Shown here: piece after piece, positions 62,454-64,000 of the stretch
How the letters are laid out: each line of letters opens with the position of its first letter
Position numbering within the stretch: position 1 is the first letter of the stretch
Assembly: GCA_048013815.1 (NCBI GenBank)
Contig: CM106585.1
Location: 8,556,001 to 8,620,000 of the forward strand
Length of the DNA: 64,000 nt
From: Setoptus koraiensis
Lineage: Eukaryota > Arthropoda
Direction of reading: 5' to 3'
The notes under the pieces: generated by a model
Seen by the model: the letters and a program-made list of their open reading frames with translations, nothing else
Databases searched by the model: none
Told to the model about the DNA's origin: nothing
Program-made: the position numbers and the translations under genes

Positions 62454-63137
62454 ATGTGGGACAGACGATGCACATCAAAGGACTGTGAACCAACAGCAGG
62501 TCCCTCGAATTCAACAAACGAGCTCGTGGTGCCAAATCCAGATGTTTTGTTATTACTGGACCATTGGACTGGTCATCGCAATCATAAGAACCAAGCATTT
62601 ATCAACTACGGAGGTGTCCAGATCATGGACATTCCGAAAGGTACGACTGACGGTTTACAGCCTCTAGATGTGTCCTTCAATAGGCAATATAAAAAATTAG
62701 TCAAGCGGATCTATATTGAGGCAATGATGATGGGCAGAAAGGAGAAGATCACAAGTAGAAATGGCATTATCAACTTACAATCTCTGGTTTATAACCAATT
62801 TTCGTCACCAGCCTACCAAGACTTGCTCATTTATGCCTGGCACAAGACGGATCCTGACTACAACGATGACGAATTGTCAATTGGCGTGAAACCCGATACG
62901 GTAGAGAATATACAATTCAATTTCGACGGTAGAGATGTCCATTGTCAAGTACCTGAATGCAAGCAGCATCGTTTCATCCGTTGTGCCCATTGCGGCAAAA
63001 TATTGTGTCTCGAACATTTCTTACAAAGAACATGCTTCCACAATATTTCGCATGATTTTATCATGCATATTGAAGGGCCGTCACAAGTCATGTGCGCAGT
63101 ATCTGAAGAACCCAGGAATGAAACGTGTCATCCTTAA
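62454..63137 (+). mobile_element. DDE-superfamily DNA transposase, C-terminal fragment
   Basis: A 227-codon frame. From about residue 28 it matches the second half of arthropod DDE endonucleases of pogo/Tc1-related DNA transposons: the second catalytic Asp in LLLLDHWTGH (about residue 37), the third in IPKGTTDGLQPLD (about residue 71), then RQYKKLVKRI and LQSLVYNQFSSPAYQDL, and a C-terminal zinc-ribbon-like end (CQVPECKQHRFIRCAHCGK). The first catalytic Asp and the DNA-binding domain are absent, so this is a fragment. Its first codons come from the protease-unit repeat, hence the ATG at 62454 is probably not its own. Terminal inverted repeats were not seen. Confidence 0.82.
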
Positions 63138-63480
63138 AGGAAATAAGCCATTGACCATCAACACCGTCTGGTCAATATTACTGCACCTAAAGGATATGCA
63201 GAGCCTAGTGTAGTGCTGAACCTAAATGAGAACTCATCCTGGAAAGGTTATAGTAACTAATGAACTAATGCTCACGATAATAACGATAAAAACAATAATA
63301 ACAGTGCTTACAATAATAACAATGACAAAATGATGATCACCTCGACTATTTATCTTCAATTTATTAAGAATTTTTCGTATAAATTTCAACCCGATTATTG
63401 CAAAAAGCCGGCAACGTGATTCGTTGATCAGTCTTTGAATAGTCTATCACCCATCAAAGCCAAACAAAAAAGATAGAAAA
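63138..63480. other. Spacer after the transposase fragment
   Basis: No gene seen. A short AATAAC/AACAAT-rich stretch lies at 63265-63325. It may be the decayed 3' end of the DNA transposon. Confidence 0.6.
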
Positions 63481-63738
63481 ATGGAAGAGACAAGAGAACA
63501 AAAAGTAAAACAGTCAAGAGAAAAGCTGCTAGAAATATTGCCGAAGAAGAGGCCGGAAGAGAGACCATTCACCCCCATTCAGGTTAATCAATTGGCCATG
63601 GCCTACATAGAGATGTTGGAGGCAATTATAAAAAGTAAAAAAGGAGTCGATGAGTTTATGGAAGAGATTGGCCCGAGAGGAGATACGGAGTTGTTTTCAA
63701 TGGAAGATTTGAAAGACCGCCTAGTTCGAAGTAAATGA
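63481..63738 (+). CDS. Hypothetical protein, 85 aa
   Basis: ATG 63481 in a good context (AAAAATGG) opens a charged, helical, non-repetitive frame: REQKVKQSREKLLEILPKKR and QLAMAYIEMLEAIIKSKK. Its last codons, LVRSK and the TGA stop, lie in the first bases of the next protease duplication unit (CTAGTTCGAAGTAAATGA). So the true 3' end may have been replaced when the units were joined, or the gene may be a chance frame. No family recognised and no splice sites considered convincing. Confidence 0.42.
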   Translation: MEETREQKVKQSREKLLEILPKKRPEERPFTPIQVNQLAMAYIEMLEAIIKSKKGVDEFMEEIGPRGDTELFSMEDLKDRLVRSK

Positions 63739-63898
63739 GAACTTGTTACCTGTTGATGTCCGTTCATCGCAAGTTCCAAAAAGCATGAATTATCTTCCAA
63801 GGATAACGGGTGATAACAAATAACTCAGCAGTCACTTTAATTAACTAAACACATCTATGATCAGTACAGAATAGATCCTACAAGGGTAAAATTTACAA

Positions 63899-64000
63899 TT
63901 AATATTTGATGAGGCCTTTGTAATGGGCTTCGTATGGAGTCAGTTTCTTGATGATTTTCTCGTCGCCAATCTTCTCCGTGATCTCTATAGGCTGCAAGGG
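63899..64000 (-). CDS. Papain-family cysteine protease, tandem copy 3, C-terminal end only
   Basis: On minus the last 33 codons read PLQPIEITEKIGDEKIIKKL, TPYEAHYKGLIKY and TAA, nearly the same as the ends of copies 1 and 2. The remainder lies beyond the window. The unit start (CTAGTTCGAAGTAAATGAG) is at about 63721, and this copy is about 3920 bases from copy 2 because the transposase fragment and 85-aa frame lie between. Confidence 0.9.
   Translation of the reverse strand, partial: PLQPIEITEKIGDEKIIKKLTPYEAHYKGLIKY

Overview
This is a eukaryotic, almost certainly arthropod, nuclear window. It has spliced genes with GT/AG introns, long repeat-rich non-coding DNA, CAA/CAG-coded polyglutamine, AAC/AAT-coded polyasparagine, and bilaterian signalling genes. 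The glutamate-gated chloride channel restricts it to a protostome with insect- or mite-like channels. A mite or other chelicerate is my best guess, but this is inference and could not be tested here.

Layout. (1) Bases 1 to about 25.9 kb are one long plus-strand gene for a glutamate-gated chloride channel (GluCl). Five coding exons were recovered at about 1700-2286, 15305-15378, 21020-21473, 21628-22451 and 25659-25907. Its introns are GC-rich, full of GGGCCC words and minisatellites, and the fourth holds a complete minus-strand gene for a small secreted protein (24111-24987). (2) Bases 25.9-36 kb are compact and AT-richer. They hold an STK11/LKB1 kinase (minus, its coding tail overlapping the GluCl tail), a very short NudE (plus), a CSL/Suppressor-of-Hairless factor (minus, two exons recovered) and an Ariadne-type RBR ubiquitin ligase (plus). 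(3) Bases 36-49 kb are mostly non-coding, with minisatellites, perfect palindromes, one small secreted-protein gene (43231-43695) and a few weak exon candidates. (4) Bases 49.8-52.1 kb hold an uninterrupted telomerase reverse transcriptase gene. (5) Bases 52.4-64 kb hold secreted proteins on the minus strand: two orphans (685 and 265 aa), then a tandem array of papain-family cysteine proteases. Two copies are complete and a third is cut by the window edge. A MITE-like inverted-repeat element and a DDE transposase fragment lie among them.

No shared pathway is evident across the window. The channel, LKB1, NudE, CSL, Ariadne and TERT are ordinary conserved genes that happen to be neighbours. The most unusual content is the protease array. 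Each enzyme carries about 265 extra residues between an I29-like prodomain and the catalytic domain, ending in a furin-like RAKR site, and the two copies share an identical 220-bp tract that looks like gene conversion.

Several conventional-looking reading frames begin at TTG or GTG. For eukaryotic genes I moved these to the first plausible ATG or to a splice junction, and say so in each entry.
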